From Lachnospiraceae bacterium (lineage in GTDB: Bacteria; Bacillota; Clostridia; Lachnospirales; Lachnospiraceae): a stretch of 9,174 bases of DNA. Of this stretch, positions 1 through 5,307 are shown piece after piece. Position numbers and translations under genes: made by a program. A model generated the notes under the pieces. The model was not told the origin of the DNA, did no database searches, and was given only the letters and a program-made list of their open reading frames with translations. Numbering within the stretch: position 1 is the first letter of the stretch; every line of letters starts with the position of its first letter. Where the stretch lies: positions 1-9,174 of the forward strand of contig JAIECC010000333.1 in assembly GCA_029068665.1 (NCBI GenBank), in the 5' to 3' direction.

Positions 1-974
1 CACCGTCCTACTTCATTTATAATATGCTTCGAAAAAATAATATAAAACTGAATCAGATACGGGCAGAAGGAAAGGAAGTCCTTCAGACAGGAGACCAGGT
101 GCAGATTTATCTGTCCGATGAGACCTTTGATAAGTTTCACCGGGATAAGGCATTTATGGAGAAGCCGCCATTGAGTCAATCGATGGAGAAGAAAGGAAGT
201 TCCAATTCTTTATTTCCGCGAGTTATCCTGTATCAGGATGATGACATTATGATATTGAATAAGCCGGCAGGGGTCTTATCCCAGAAAGCAAAGCCAGAGG
301 ATGATTCCATAAATGAACAGATGCTTCGATACTTGCTGGAGCAGGGAACTCTGAATCGGGAACAACTGAGTACCTTTACACCTTCCGTCTGTAACCGGCT
401 GGACCGGAATACCAGCGGTATTGTTCTGGCAGGGATTTCCTTGCAGGGCAGCCGGGAATTATCCCGTATGCTAAAGGAACGGAGTCTGGGAAAGTATTAT
501 TTGACACTGGTTTCCGGGAAGATGACGGATTCAATGGAGGTGACGGCATATTTACAGAAGGATACAGCCGCTAACCGGGTAAGGGTATCCAGGCAGCCCA
601 TACCGGAGGGCGTGCAGATTGAAACTCATTATAAGCCTATACAGTGGAATGAAGAATATACTTTGCTGGAGGTAAAGTTGATTACGGGTAAATCCCATCA
701 GATCCGGGCTCATCTGGCGTATCTGGGGCATCCGGTATTGGGAGATGCAAAATACGGAGACCGGGAGAAGAATCGGGAATTCCGGAACCGGTTTGGAATC
801 CAGAATCAATTCTTACATGCTTACCGGGTGGTATTTCCTCAGATGACCGGAGAACTGGAAGCTCTTTCTCAAAAAGAATGGAAGGCTCCCTTGCCCGGAA
901 AGTGCAAAGCTGCATTGGAACTGCTATGGGGAAAAGAAAGAATGGAAGGTTTAGACAATGGCAACATGGAATAG
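1..974 (+). CDS. RluA-family RNA pseudouridine synthase, 5'-truncated by window edge
   Basis: Isomerises uridine to pseudouridine in structured RNA, probably 23S rRNA; the exact target cannot be read from sequence. The frame is open from position 3 to the stop at 972-974, and the codons before the ATG at 24 (PSYFIYN) continue naturally into it, so the true start is upstream and that ATG is internal. The first ~40 visible residues (MLRKNNIKLN, then a GD-V-I-YLSDETF stretch) look like the second half of an S4 RNA-binding domain. Counting from the internal Met, ILNKPAGVLSQ (77-87) is the first synthase motif, CNRLDRNTSG (123-132) is the catalytic motif with nucleophile Asp127, and KSHQIRAHLAYLGHPVLGD is the C-terminal motif. 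About 25-30 N-terminal residues are probably missing. It overlaps recU by 17 bases, suggesting translational coupling. Family assignment is secure; the RluC/RluD/YlyB-type subgroup is not. Confidence 0.93.
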   Translation, partial: PSYFIYNMLRKNNIKLNQIRAEGKEVLQTGDQVQIYLSDETFDKFHRDKAFMEKPPLSQSMEKKGSSNSLFPRVILYQDDDIMILNKPAGVLSQKAKPEDDSINEQMLRYLLEQGTLNREQLSTFTPSVCNRLDRNTSGIVLAGISLQGSRELSRMLKERSLGKYYLTLVSGKMTDSMEVTAYLQKDTAANRVRVSRQPIPEGVQIETHYKPIQWNEEYTLLEVKLITGKSHQIRAHLAYLGHPVLGDAKYGDREKNREFRNRFGIQNQFLHAYRVVFPQMTGELEALSQKEWKAPLPGKCKAALELLWGKERMEGLDNGNME

Positions 975-1491
975 TCGGGGATTGCGGGGTTCCACTTTGG
1001 AGGATCTGATTAACATCTCCAACGAGATGTATCGGGAAAAGGGACTTGCGCTGGTACAGAAGATACCGACCCCCATTAAACCCATTAAAATCGATAAAGA
1101 AAGCAGCCAGATTACCCTGGCGTACTTTGAAAAGGATTCTACGGTGGACTACATTGGTGTGGTACAGGGAGTGCCGGTCTGCTTTGATGCAAAGGAATGT
1201 ACTACAGACACCTTTTCCATGCAGAATATTCATGAGCACCAGTACCGGTTCATGGAGGCATTTGAAGCCCAGCAGGGCATCAGTTTTCTGGTTATTTTCT
1301 TCACCACCCGGAATGAGTTATATTATATGCCTTTTCAGGAATTAAAGGGATATGTGGAACGGATAAAGGAAGGACACCCAAAGAATTTTAAGTATGGGGA
1401 ATTGAAAAAAGAAAACTTTATCCGGGCAAAGGGAGGGATTCTGGTGCATTATCTGGAGCCCTTAAGCAGGGATTTGATGAGGAGAGAATAA
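958..1491 (+). CDS. recU: Holliday junction resolvase RecU
   Basis: Structure-specific endonuclease that cuts four-way DNA junctions during homologous recombination and repair in Firmicutes. The 177-residue protein has the family signature throughout: NSRGLRGSTLEDLI near the N-terminus, QKIPTPIKPI (34-43), STVDYIGVVQG (61-71), VCFDAKE (74-80) and NIHEHQYRFM. The PD-(D/E)xK nuclease core is visible as Asp64 and Asp77-Ala-Lys79; the well-studied B. subtilis enzyme has Glu at the position corresponding, in my alignment by eye, to Asp77, a conservative change. The start ATG at 958 is supported by GGAAGG at 944-949, 8 bases upstream, lying inside the rluA-like gene. In many Firmicutes recU sits beside a penicillin-binding protein gene; here it follows a pseudouridine synthase instead. 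Confident call. Confidence 0.95.
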   Translation: MATWNSRGLRGSTLEDLINISNEMYREKGLALVQKIPTPIKPIKIDKESSQITLAYFEKDSTVDYIGVVQGVPVCFDAKECTTDTFSMQNIHEHQYRFMEAFEAQQGISFLVIFFTTRNELYYMPFQELKGYVERIKEGHPKNFKYGELKKENFIRAKGGILVHYLEPLSRDLMRRE

Positions 1492-1501
1492 AATTTACTG
1501 C

Positions 1502-1520
1502 AACAGTTTTCCTGTTTTCT
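1502..1520 (+). terminator. Possible weak terminator after recU
   Basis: AACAG (1502-1506) and CTGTT (1512-1516) can pair as a 5-bp stem with a 5-base loop, followed by a short T-rich run (TTTTCT). It starts 10 bases after the recU stop. The stem is short and AT-rich, so any termination would be inefficient; this may be chance. Confidence 0.25.
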
Positions 1521-1538
1521 CACACTATATAGATATAA

Positions 1539-1557
1539 GCATCCATTTAGTGGGTGC
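1539..1557 (+). other. Stem-loop in leader of the cysteine-motif cassette
   Basis: GCATCC (1539-1544) pairs with GGGTGC (1552-1557), with one G-T wobble and a possible extra A-T pair closing a 5-base loop. It lies in the 133-base non-coding gap between recU and the first cysteine-motif gene, just downstream of AT-rich sequence (TATATAGATATAAG, 1526-1539) that could contain a weak -10 element. No convincing -35 box was found. The role is unknown. Confidence 0.3.
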
Positions 1558-1570
1558 TGCGAGAGTCAAA

Positions 1571-1598
1571 TACCCTGTCAGCTTGCTGCAGGGTTGTT
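1571..1598 (+). other. Terminator- or attenuator-like hairpin before first cysteine-motif gene
   Basis: CCCTG (1573-1577) pairs with CAGGG (1589-1593). The stem continues, after a single bulged T, as CAG (1579-1581) with CTG (1586-1588) around a CTTG loop. TTGTT follows directly, which is only a partial T-tract. It ends about 14 bases before the ribosome binding site at 1612-1618, so it could terminate read-through from recU or modulate expression of the cassette. GGGT at 1552-1555 could alternatively pair with ACCC at 1572-1575, which would compete with both leader hairpins. Confidence 0.35.
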
Positions 1599-1611
1599 AA
1601 TTGCAGATATC

Positions 1612-1618
1612 AGGAGGA
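1612..1618 (+). promoter_or_regulatory. Ribosome binding site fixing the start at 1625
   Basis: AGGAGGA lies 6 bases before the ATG at 1625. It rules out an in-frame TTG at 1601 and gives the same MD-x-NKEKC start as the downstream paralogue. Confidence 0.85.
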
Positions 1619-1624
1619 AACAGC

Positions 1625-2104
1625 ATGGATATTAACAAGGAAAAATGTAAGACATTAAAAAAGATACGAAAAAAACTGGCAGATGCATTAGATATTGATC
1701 TGCATCAGCGGGAATGTACCTATGAAGGCGCCTGCTCCGGTACCTGTCCCAAATGTAAACAGGAGGAGCAGCAGCTAAATCGTGCTATATTGGCAAAGTC
1801 TGCCCTGGCTGCCGGTACGGTTGCCGTAACGGTGGGACTGACCGGCTGTACCCAGATGGGTCAGCCGCCCTTGGAAGGTGAGACAGTGATGATTCCTTCT
1901 ACGGTAGAGGAACTGGACAGGATGCCGGAGCAGCCTCCTTCTACGTTACAGGCACCGGAGAGGAATACGGAGGAGCCGGAACAGGAAACAGGAACAGAAA
2001 TTGAAGGAACGGAAATTGAAGGTACGGAGGAAACTGGAACTACGGAAGAATTCTATGAACTGGAAGGGGACATCGTTATGGTAGAACCGACTGAGGGTGA
2101 ATAA
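1625..2104 (+). CDS. Cysteine-motif, putative lipobox-containing protein with acidic tail (paralogue 1)
   Basis: I do not recognise a named family. The 159-residue protein has three visible parts. Residues 1-57 are basic and then cysteine-bearing: Cys8, and Cys31-x5-Cys37-x3-Cys41-x2-Cys44 in ECTYEGACSGTCPKC, followed by a Glu/Gln-rich stretch. This could hold a metal or Fe-S cluster, or be a modification target. Residues 59-75 are a hydrophobic stretch after Lys58 ending in LTGC, which fits a lipobox with Cys75 as the lipidated residue. Residues 76-159 are acidic, Pro/Thr/Glu-rich low complexity, with four pentapeptide repeats (123-142). If signal peptidase II cut there, the conserved cysteine domain would be removed, which is odd; the hydrophobic stretch may instead be an uncleaved anchor. 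A close paralogue follows 37 bases downstream, then a radical SAM gene. The shared operon is inferred from spacing. Confidence 0.85.
   Translation: MDINKEKCKTLKKIRKKLADALDIDLHQRECTYEGACSGTCPKCKQEEQQLNRAILAKSALAAGTVAVTVGLTGCTQMGQPPLEGETVMIPSTVEELDRMPEQPPSTLQAPERNTEEPEQETGTEIEGTEIEGTEETGTTEEFYELEGDIVMVEPTEGE
1991..2050 (+). repeat. Four 15-base tandem repeats encoding GTEIE-type pentapeptides
   Basis: The units are GTEIE, GTEIE, GTEET and GTTEE (residues 123-142). The first two DNA units (1991-2005 and 2006-2020) differ at one base; the last two are more diverged. The repeat lies in the acidic tail of the first cysteine-motif protein and could change length by slippage or unequal exchange while keeping the frame. 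Confidence 0.8.
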
Positions 2105-2141
2105 ATCAGCTGGTTCATTACGGTTTGGAAAGGGAATATAT

Positions 2142-2531
2142 ATGGATCTGAATAAGGAAAAATGTAGAAAATTAAAGCAAATCCGAAAAAGAATGGCAGA
2201 TACCTTACATATCGATCTGCATCAGCGGGAATGCACCTATGAAGGTCCCTGCTCCGGTACCTGTCCCAAGTGTAAACAGGAGGAACAGCAGTTAAATCAG
2301 GCAATTCTGAAAAAGACTGCGTTAGCAGCAGGTGTGGTAACCATGACAGTAGGACTGACCGGCTGTGTCATGGAAACAGAGGGCATTCCTATTTTCCATC
2401 CTGCTACAACAGAGGAAGTACTGGCCGGTGAGGTAGAATATGTTCCTCCGGAAGAAATCGACGGAGGACTGGAAGATGTAATCCTGCCGGAAGATGAGCA
2501 GGGAAGTGAAGCGAAGCCGGTTGCGGAGTGA
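2142..2531 (+). CDS. Cysteine-motif, putative lipobox-containing protein with acidic tail (paralogue 2)
   Basis: Second copy of the unrecognised protein, 129 residues. Residues 1-75 are 80% identical to the upstream copy, with Cys8, Cys31, Cys37, Cys41, Cys44 (ECTYEGPCSGTCPKC) and lipobox-like LTGC at 72-75 after Lys57-Lys58 and a 16-residue hydrophobic run. The 54-residue tail is acidic (EEVLAGEVEYVPPEE, then LEDVILPEDEQ) but unlike the tail of copy 1. I chose the ATG at 2142 because AAAGGGA at 2129-2135 lies 6 bases upstream and the start matches the paralogue; an in-frame ATG at 2097 overlaps the previous stop region and lacks the conserved beginning. The TGA stop (2529-2531) overlaps a potential GTG start of the radical SAM gene, and that gene's ribosome binding site begins two bases after it, so the two are almost certainly co-translated. 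Confidence 0.85.
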   Translation: MDLNKEKCRKLKQIRKRMADTLHIDLHQRECTYEGPCSGTCPKCKQEEQQLNQAILKKTALAAGVVTMTVGLTGCVMETEGIPIFHPATTEEVLAGEVEYVPPEEIDGGLEDVILPEDEQGSEAKPVAE

Positions 2532-2532
2532 T

Positions 2533-2538
2533 AAGGAG
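2533..2538 (+). promoter_or_regulatory. Ribosome binding site fixing the start at 2546
   Basis: AAGGAG lies 7 bases before the ATG at 2546. An in-frame GTG at 2528 would overlap the preceding stop, but its start would lie upstream of this site, so the ATG is preferred. Confidence 0.75.
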
Positions 2539-2545
2539 TCTGGGT

Positions 2546-3154
2546 ATGAATTTTAAAGTTCAGTCTGTCAACCGCCATCGGCTGACTACAGATGGCGAAG
2601 GGGTTACCACTCTGGTTGCATTACATGGCTGTCCCTTAGAATGTGAATATTGTATAAACAAAGATATACTGCATAATAAGCCATGGAAGGAATATACGAA
2701 GGAAGCACTGCTGGATATTTTGATGCAGGATTACTGTTACTTTGTAGCGACCAACGGAGGCATCACCTTTGGAGGTGGTGAATCCCTGTTACATGCCAGA
2801 GCAATTGAAGAATTAATCACCATTCTGCCGGAGCATGTGAATATTAATCTGGAAACCTCCCTCTGTGTAGAGAAGGGGCTGCTGGAGCCTTTGCTGGAAC
2901 CCATACACCAGTTTATTATTGATGTAAAAACATTAAATTCTGAAATTTACCGGAAGTATACCGGGCATTCCAATGAACCGGTGCTTGAGAATATGGCGTA
3001 CATTGTACAACAGGGGATGCAGGAGAAATGCAAGGTCCGGGTACCCCGTATACCGGAGTATACCAGTGAAGAGGATGTTTCTGCTACCGTGCATCAACTG
3101 CAGGATATGGGATTTCAGAATATTGATGTATTTGATTATATCATTCGAGGGTAA
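2546..3154 (+). CDS. Small radical SAM protein, glycyl-radical-activase-like
   Basis: Radical S-adenosylmethionine enzyme of 202 residues. The cluster-binding CxxxCxxC motif is Cys29-PLE-Cys33-EY-Cys36, where three cysteines bind a 4Fe-4S cluster. TFGGGE (74-79) is the GGE SAM-binding motif, and DVK (126-128) matches a motif seen in pyruvate formate-lyase activating enzymes. KVRVPRIPEY (163-172) lies on a late core strand, and the protein ends at the core, with no inserted ferredoxin domain and no C-terminal SPASM-like extension. The overall look is closest to small YjjW/PFL-activase-type proteins. No glycyl radical enzyme is in the window, however; the direct neighbours are two cysteine-motif proteins, which may be partners or substrates. 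The product and substrate are unknown. Fold and cofactor are confident, specific role not. Confidence 0.9.
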   Translation: MNFKVQSVNRHRLTTDGEGVTTLVALHGCPLECEYCINKDILHNKPWKEYTKEALLDILMQDYCYFVATNGGITFGGGESLLHARAIEELITILPEHVNINLETSLCVEKGLLEPLLEPIHQFIIDVKTLNSEIYRKYTGHSNEPVLENMAYIVQQGMQEKCKVRVPRIPEYTSEEDVSATVHQLQDMGFQNIDVFDYIIRG

Positions 3155-3176
3155 TAAAGGACCCTATACTCGAATG
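3142..3176 (+). repeat. Inverted repeat across the radical SAM stop codon
   Basis: CATTCGAG (3142-3149) is the exact reverse complement of CTCGAATG (3169-3176), and GGG (3149-3151) faces CCC (3162-3164) inside it. The TAA stop at 3152-3154 is in the loop. No T-tract follows, so it is not a classical terminator; it could protect the mRNA 3' end or be chance. Confidence 0.4.
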
Positions 3177-3221
3177 GATAATTTGAGAATTCCAAGACCT
3201 ATGATGGAGTTTTGAAAGAAG

Positions 3222-3255
3222 AGATACCCGGAGTGAAGTCATTCCGGGTATTTTT
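3222..3255 (+). terminator. Strong rho-independent terminator of the radical SAM cassette
   Basis: ATACCCGGA (3224-3232) pairs perfectly with TCCGGGTAT (3243-3251). The stem can extend inward by three more pairs (one G-T) to an AAGT tetraloop, and it is followed by TTTTT (3251-3255). It separates the cassette from the his promoter. Confidence 0.93.
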
Positions 3256-3326
3256 GCGTGATTCTGCACAATCCATACGGCATGGTGGAACGGGTGTTTT
3301 TCAGATAATCAAGTACCTTGTCATGC

Positions 3327-3354
3327 TTGCATATGCAAAAAAATATGCTATAAT
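3327..3354 (+). promoter_or_regulatory. Sigma-A-type promoter of the his operon with palindrome over the -35 box
   Basis: TTGCAT (3327-3332) as -35, a 16-base spacer and TATAAT (3349-3354) as -10, with TG at 3346-3347 giving an extended -10. Transcription would begin near 3361, leaving a leader of about 55 bases before hisZ. That is too short for a T-box riboswitch. TTGCATATGCAA (3327-3338) is a perfect 12-base palindrome that includes the whole -35 box, a plausible operator. ATGCT also occurs at 3323-3327 and 3345-3349. Confidence 0.8.
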
Positions 3355-3402
3355 GAATATTTGATAGAATAGACGTATGAGTACGAACACAGTATCAATT
3401 AC

Positions 3403-3408
3403 AAGGAG
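3403..3408 (+). promoter_or_regulatory. Ribosome binding site fixing the hisZ start at 3416
   Basis: AAGGAG lies 7 bases before the ATG at 3416. An in-frame ATG at 3377 has no such site and would add 13 residues of non-family sequence. Confidence 0.85.
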
Positions 3409-3415
3409 AACACAG

Positions 3416-4639
3416 ATGAAAGAGAAGTTATTACATACGCCGGACGGGGTACGTGACATTTATGACAATGAGTACAAGAGAAAACGGAAGGTAATGAGAG
3501 AGCTTCATCATGTGTTAGAGTTATACAGTTATCACGATATTCAGACACCAACCTTTGAATATTTCGATATTTTCAGTAAAGACAAGGGTTCTGCACCTTC
3601 GAATGAGATGTTCAAGCTATTTGACCGGGAGAATAACACTCTGGTGCTTCGGCCGGATATTACCCCAAGTATTGCACGCTTTGTTGCAAAATATTATGAA
3701 AATGAAGAACTTCCCATTCGATTATGCTATGAGGGGAATACCTATAGTAATAAAGTAAGCCATCAGGGAAAGCTTTGTGAAGTCACCCAGCTTGGTGTGG
3801 AGCTGGTTAATGATGACAGTTCAGCCGCTGATGCGGAGCTGCTTGCAACCGTCGTAGACTGTTTTCAGGCAGCAGGCATACAGGAATTTCAGATAGAAGT
3901 AGGCGAGGTGGAATTTTTCAAGGGAATCATTGAGGAAGCCGGTCTGGATGAGGAGCAGGAGATTGCCATTCGGGAATACATCATGAACAAGAACTTTTTC
4001 GGATTGCAGGAATATGTGAAACACCTGGAGATTTCCGGACATATGAAGCAGATTCTGACCTCCTTTGATCAGCTGTTTGGCGGACCGGAGATGCTGGAGC
4101 GTGCCAGGGAACTGGTTCAGAATCAGCGTTCCCAGACAGCAATCAGCCGGTTAGAGAAGGTATATCATGCCTTGTCCTATTATCATTGCGAAGAGCATGT
4201 GGGGTTTGATCTGAGTATGGTAAGTGATTATAAATACTATACCGGAATCCTGTTTAAGGGGTATACCTATGGAACCGGTGATGCAGTGGTCCGGGGCGGG
4301 CGATACAATGCCCTGCTGAAGCAGTTTGGCAAGGATGCGCCGGCTATTGGGTTTGCCTTTGTTATAGACGAGCTGATGAAGGCCATTGACCGACAGAATA
4401 TACCGGTTGTTATTGAAGAAAAAGAGGCTGTGATTCTGTATCATCAGGAATGGCAGCAGAAGGCAATCGAACTGGGCTGTCAGATGCGGCGGAGTGGCAA
4501 AAAGGTGGAATTAATCCGAATGTCGGCAAAAAAGACCTTGGAGGATTATGAGGTTTATGCAGAAAAGGAACATTTTGAGACTTTGATCTATATCAGTGAA
4601 GACGGCAGGGAAACCAGTAGAACATTAAATAGAGGATAA
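3416..4639 (+). CDS. hisZ: ATP phosphoribosyltransferase regulatory subunit HisZ
   Basis: Histidyl-tRNA-synthetase-like regulatory subunit that assembles with short-form HisG to make the active, histidine-inhibited first enzyme of histidine synthesis. The 407-residue protein begins TPDGVRDIY (8-16). It carries class II synthetase-like motifs: LRPDITPSIARFV (78-90), IRLCYEGNTYS (101-111, a divergent motif 2), YYTGILFKGY (274-283), GGRYNALLKQFG (294-305) and AIGFAFVIDEL (310-320, a motif 3 without the usual arginine). This fits a non-aminoacylating paralogue. Residues ~335-400 (from EAVILYHQEW to TLIYISEDG) look like a shrunken relic of the HisRS C-terminal domain, making it a little longer than some HisZ proteins. 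The hisG gene 4 bases downstream encodes the short form that requires HisZ, which supports the call over HisS. Confidence 0.93.
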   Translation: MKEKLLHTPDGVRDIYDNEYKRKRKVMRELHHVLELYSYHDIQTPTFEYFDIFSKDKGSAPSNEMFKLFDRENNTLVLRPDITPSIARFVAKYYENEELPIRLCYEGNTYSNKVSHQGKLCEVTQLGVELVNDDSSAADAELLATVVDCFQAAGIQEFQIEVGEVEFFKGIIEEAGLDEEQEIAIREYIMNKNFFGLQEYVKHLEISGHMKQILTSFDQLFGGPEMLERARELVQNQRSQTAISRLEKVYHALSYYHCEEHVGFDLSMVSDYKYYTGILFKGYTYGTGDAVVRGGRYNALLKQFGKDAPAIGFAFVIDELMKAIDRQNIPVVIEEKEAVILYHQEWQQKAIELGCQMRRSGKKVELIRMSAKKTLEDYEVYAEKEHFETLIYISEDGRETSRTLNRG

Positions 4640-4643
4640 AAGC

Positions 4644-5306
4644 ATGAGATATTTAACATTTGCCCTGGCAAAAGGGCGTTTGGCAAAGCAGACCTTAGGG
4701 TTGTTGGAGCAGGTGGGGATTACCTGTGAAGAGATGAAAGACCCGGACACCCGAAAGCTTTTGTTTGTCAATGAGGAATTAAAGGTAAAATTCTTTCTTT
4801 CCAAAGCTTCCGATGTACCGACTTATGTAGAATATGGAGCGGCGGATATCGGCGTGGTAGGAAGAGATACCATATTGGAGGAAGGAAGAAATTTATACGA
4901 AGTAATGGATTTGAATCTGGGAAAGTGCCGGATGTGTGTATGTGGTCCTGCATCTGCCAGAGAGCGGCTGCAGCGAAATGAGATTATTCGCGTGGCTACC
5001 AAATATCCCAATATCGCAAAGGATTATTTTCAGAATCAGAAAAATCAGACGGTAGAGATTGTGAAGCTGAACGGTTCTGTAGAACTGGCACCGATTGTAG
5101 GCTTGTCAGAGGTAATCGTGGATATTGTAGAGACCGGGACGACCCTGCGGGAAAATGGTCTGGAGGTTATAGAGGAAATCTGTGATTTATCAGCCAGAAT
5201 CGTAGTGAATCAGGTAAGCTTGAAAATGGAGCATACCCGTATCCGGGAGTTGCTGAATAACTTAAATGAACTGATTACAAAGGCATCCGATAAGGAGGAA
5301 GCATAG
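4644..5306 (+). CDS. hisG: ATP phosphoribosyltransferase catalytic subunit, short form
   Basis: Catalyses step 1 of histidine synthesis, joining ATP and phosphoribosyl pyrophosphate to give phosphoribosyl-ATP in the cytoplasm. At 220 residues it is the short form, lacking the C-terminal histidine-binding regulatory domain of the ~300-residue long form, so it depends on HisZ. Visible motifs: FALAKGRL (6-13), ADIGVVGRD (67-75), VATKYPNIAKDYF (117-129), LNGSVELAPIVGLSEVIVD (142-160) and the phosphoribosyl pyrophosphate loop DIVETGTTLREN (160-171). The start at 4644 has AGAGGA (4631-4636) just upstream, overlapping the end of hisZ. The stop is one base before the hisD ATG, so hisZ, hisG and hisD are tightly packed and likely translationally coupled. 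Confidence 0.97.
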   Translation: MRYLTFALAKGRLAKQTLGLLEQVGITCEEMKDPDTRKLLFVNEELKVKFFLSKASDVPTYVEYGAADIGVVGRDTILEEGRNLYEVMDLNLGKCRMCVCGPASARERLQRNEIIRVATKYPNIAKDYFQNQKNQTVEIVKLNGSVELAPIVGLSEVIVDIVETGTTLRENGLEVIEEICDLSARIVVNQVSLKMEHTRIRELLNNLNELITKASDKEEA

Positions 5307-5307
5307 T

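Larger units (their letters stand above)
1625..2366 (+). repeat. Tandem gene duplication: 225-base 5' halves of two paralogues
   Basis: Positions 1625-1849 and 2142-2366 encode 75 residues that match at 60 positions by my count, without gaps, with all six cysteines aligned. At DNA level there are identical stretches such as 20 bases at 1697-1716 and 2214-2233. Similarity stops right after the LTGC motif; the following tails show no alignable similarity. Confidence 0.85.

Noticed and set aside
682..1239. Long open frame on the minus strand
   Set aside because: It runs antisense across two confidently identified genes, has no ribosome binding site and no recognisable protein features.
1625..2531. 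Calling the twin cysteine-motif genes lantibiotic or classical RiPP precursors
   Set aside because: They lack a double-Gly leader cleavage site and any transporter or peptidase neighbour, and the lipobox-like segment and long acidic tails do not fit; kept only as a hypothesis of enzyme-substrate pairing.
3256..3317. Hidden small gene or RNA between the terminator and the his promoter
   Set aside because: No ribosome binding site with an open frame and only a 4-bp potential stem (CCAT/ATGG) were found; nothing supportable.
3355..3415. T-box or other long riboswitch before hisZ
   Set aside because: The promoter places the transcript start near 3361, leaving about 55 bases, too short for a T-box; no T-box consensus or specifier loop was seen.
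3377..3415. Longer HisZ N-terminus from the ATG at 3377
   Set aside because: No ribosome binding site precedes it and the added residues are not part of the family; the AAGGAG before 3416 is well placed.
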